The notes beneath the pieces were generated by a model. That model did not search any database and was not told the DNA's origin. It was given only the letters and a program-made list of their open reading frames with translations. This document shows positions 63,472 to 64,000 of a stretch of DNA of 64,000 nt, in pieces. The DNA is taken from assembly GCF_000718095.1 (NCBI RefSeq), contig NZ_JOEI01000019.1, forward strand, positions 186,001-250,000, in the 5' to 3' direction. The stretch is from Streptomyces scopuliridis RB72. GTDB lineage: Bacteria > Actinomycetota > Actinomycetes > Streptomycetales > Streptomycetaceae. The stretch's first letter is position 1; the number at the start of each line of letters is the position of its first letter. Made by a program: the position numbers and the translations under genes.

Positions 63472-63936
63472 ATGCGAATCGCTCTGGGTAACGATCACGC
63501 CGGATACGCGCTCAAGGAGCACGTACGCGGAATCCTGGAGGGCCTCGGTCACCAGGTGCTCGACCGCGGCACCGACAGCGACGCTCCGGTCGATTTCCCC
63601 GACATCACCTTCGCCACCTGCGACGCCGTGCGTACCGGTGAGGCCGACCGTGCTGTGCTCGTGTGCGGTACGGGCGCTGGTGCCCTCATGGCGGCGAACA
63701 AGATCGCCGGGATCCGCTGCGGTCTCGGACACGACGTGTACTCGGCCCACCAGGCCGTCGAGCACGACGACGCCAACGCCATCGCGATGGGCGCCTGGCT
63801 GATCGGTCCCGCGATGGCGGGCGCGGTCATCGAGGCGTTCCTCGGCGCGAGGTTCGACAACGACGTGGACACCGTCCGCCGGGTCGCCAAGCTCCGTGAA
63901 CTGGAACTGAGGTCGGCCCGCGAACTCGACCAGTGA
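63472..63936 (+). CDS. RpiB/LacA/LacB-family sugar-phosphate isomerase
   Basis: A 154-residue isomerase. RIALGNDHAGYALKEHVRGILEGLGHQVLDRGT has the phosphate-binding His/Asp region. VLVCGTGAGALMAANKIAGIRCGLGHDVYSAHQAVEHDDANAIAMGAW holds the family's active-site CGTG loop. GAGGA precedes the ATG. The family interconverts aldose and ketose phosphates, such as ribose-5-phosphate and ribulose-5-phosphate. Variants act on other sugar phosphates. Confidence 0.9.
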   Translation: MRIALGNDHAGYALKEHVRGILEGLGHQVLDRGTDSDAPVDFPDITFATCDAVRTGEADRAVLVCGTGAGALMAANKIAGIRCGLGHDVYSAHQAVEHDDANAIAMGAWLIGPAMAGAVIEAFLGARFDNDVDTVRRVAKLRELELRSARELDQ

Positions 63937-64000
63937 AACGGAGTCGGCACGCCGGTTCTGACAGTGCGTCTTCCCGGGTACCTGAGCTCGGGCCGGTACC

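Overview
The base composition, codon usage, frequent GTG starts, GGAGG-type ribosome binding sites, and many Tat and lipoprotein signals point to a Streptomyces or close actinomycete chromosome. The many transport, sugar-use and oxidoreductase genes, and about a dozen decayed genes, suit a chromosome arm rather than the conserved core. I see no tRNA, rRNA, CRISPR array, intact transposase or phage gene.

Layout. (1) 0.1-5.1 kb: MaoC hydratase, LysR regulator, family III CoA-transferase, dicarboxylate permease and CitE-type lyase. Together these could take up an itaconate- or mesaconate-like diacid and cleave it through citramalyl-CoA. (2) 5.2-16.5 kb: a type II arabinogalactan locus with a secreted GH43 exo-galactanase, secreted GH30 endo-galactanase, GH35 beta-galactosidase, LacI regulator and ABC importer (two permeases and a binding lipoprotein, no ATPase). 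Three palindromes of the form TGTTTACGTAAACA mark its promoters. (3) 16.9-32.1 kb: metal and stress genes. These are a soluble MgtE-N/CBS protein coupled to an NRMT-like NRAMP transporter, a CopA copper ATPase, a cation antiporter behind a yybP-ykoY (Mn2+) riboswitch, a CmtR-like sensor with its P-type ATPase, a StyA-like monooxygenase, and a BlaI/M56 pair. (4) 32.3-38.9 kb: a Tat-exported PHP-domain protein, small membrane and cupin genes, an ArsC-like protein, several ruins and an exported aldo/keto reductase. (5) 39.3-61.9 kb: an oxidoreductase island (aldo/keto reductases, short-chain dehydrogenases, an Old Yellow Enzyme, a quinone reductase, a nitroreductase, a secondary alcohol dehydrogenase and a Tat-exported molybdenum hydroxylase), interleaved with four full-length Xre regulators of the MmyB-like type and two regulator stubs. 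(6) 62.1-63.9 kb: another LacI regulator and an RpiB-type isomerase.

The most distinctive signal is in region 5. The regulators fall into two promoter classes. One class shares a 24-bp box at almost constant distance from the start codon at two intact genes and two decayed ones. The other shares a longer element with identical internal spacing upstream of leaderless GTG starts. This suggests a duplicated regulator/oxidoreductase module that has expanded and partly decayed here. Function calls rest on motifs and remembered families only; no database search was possible.
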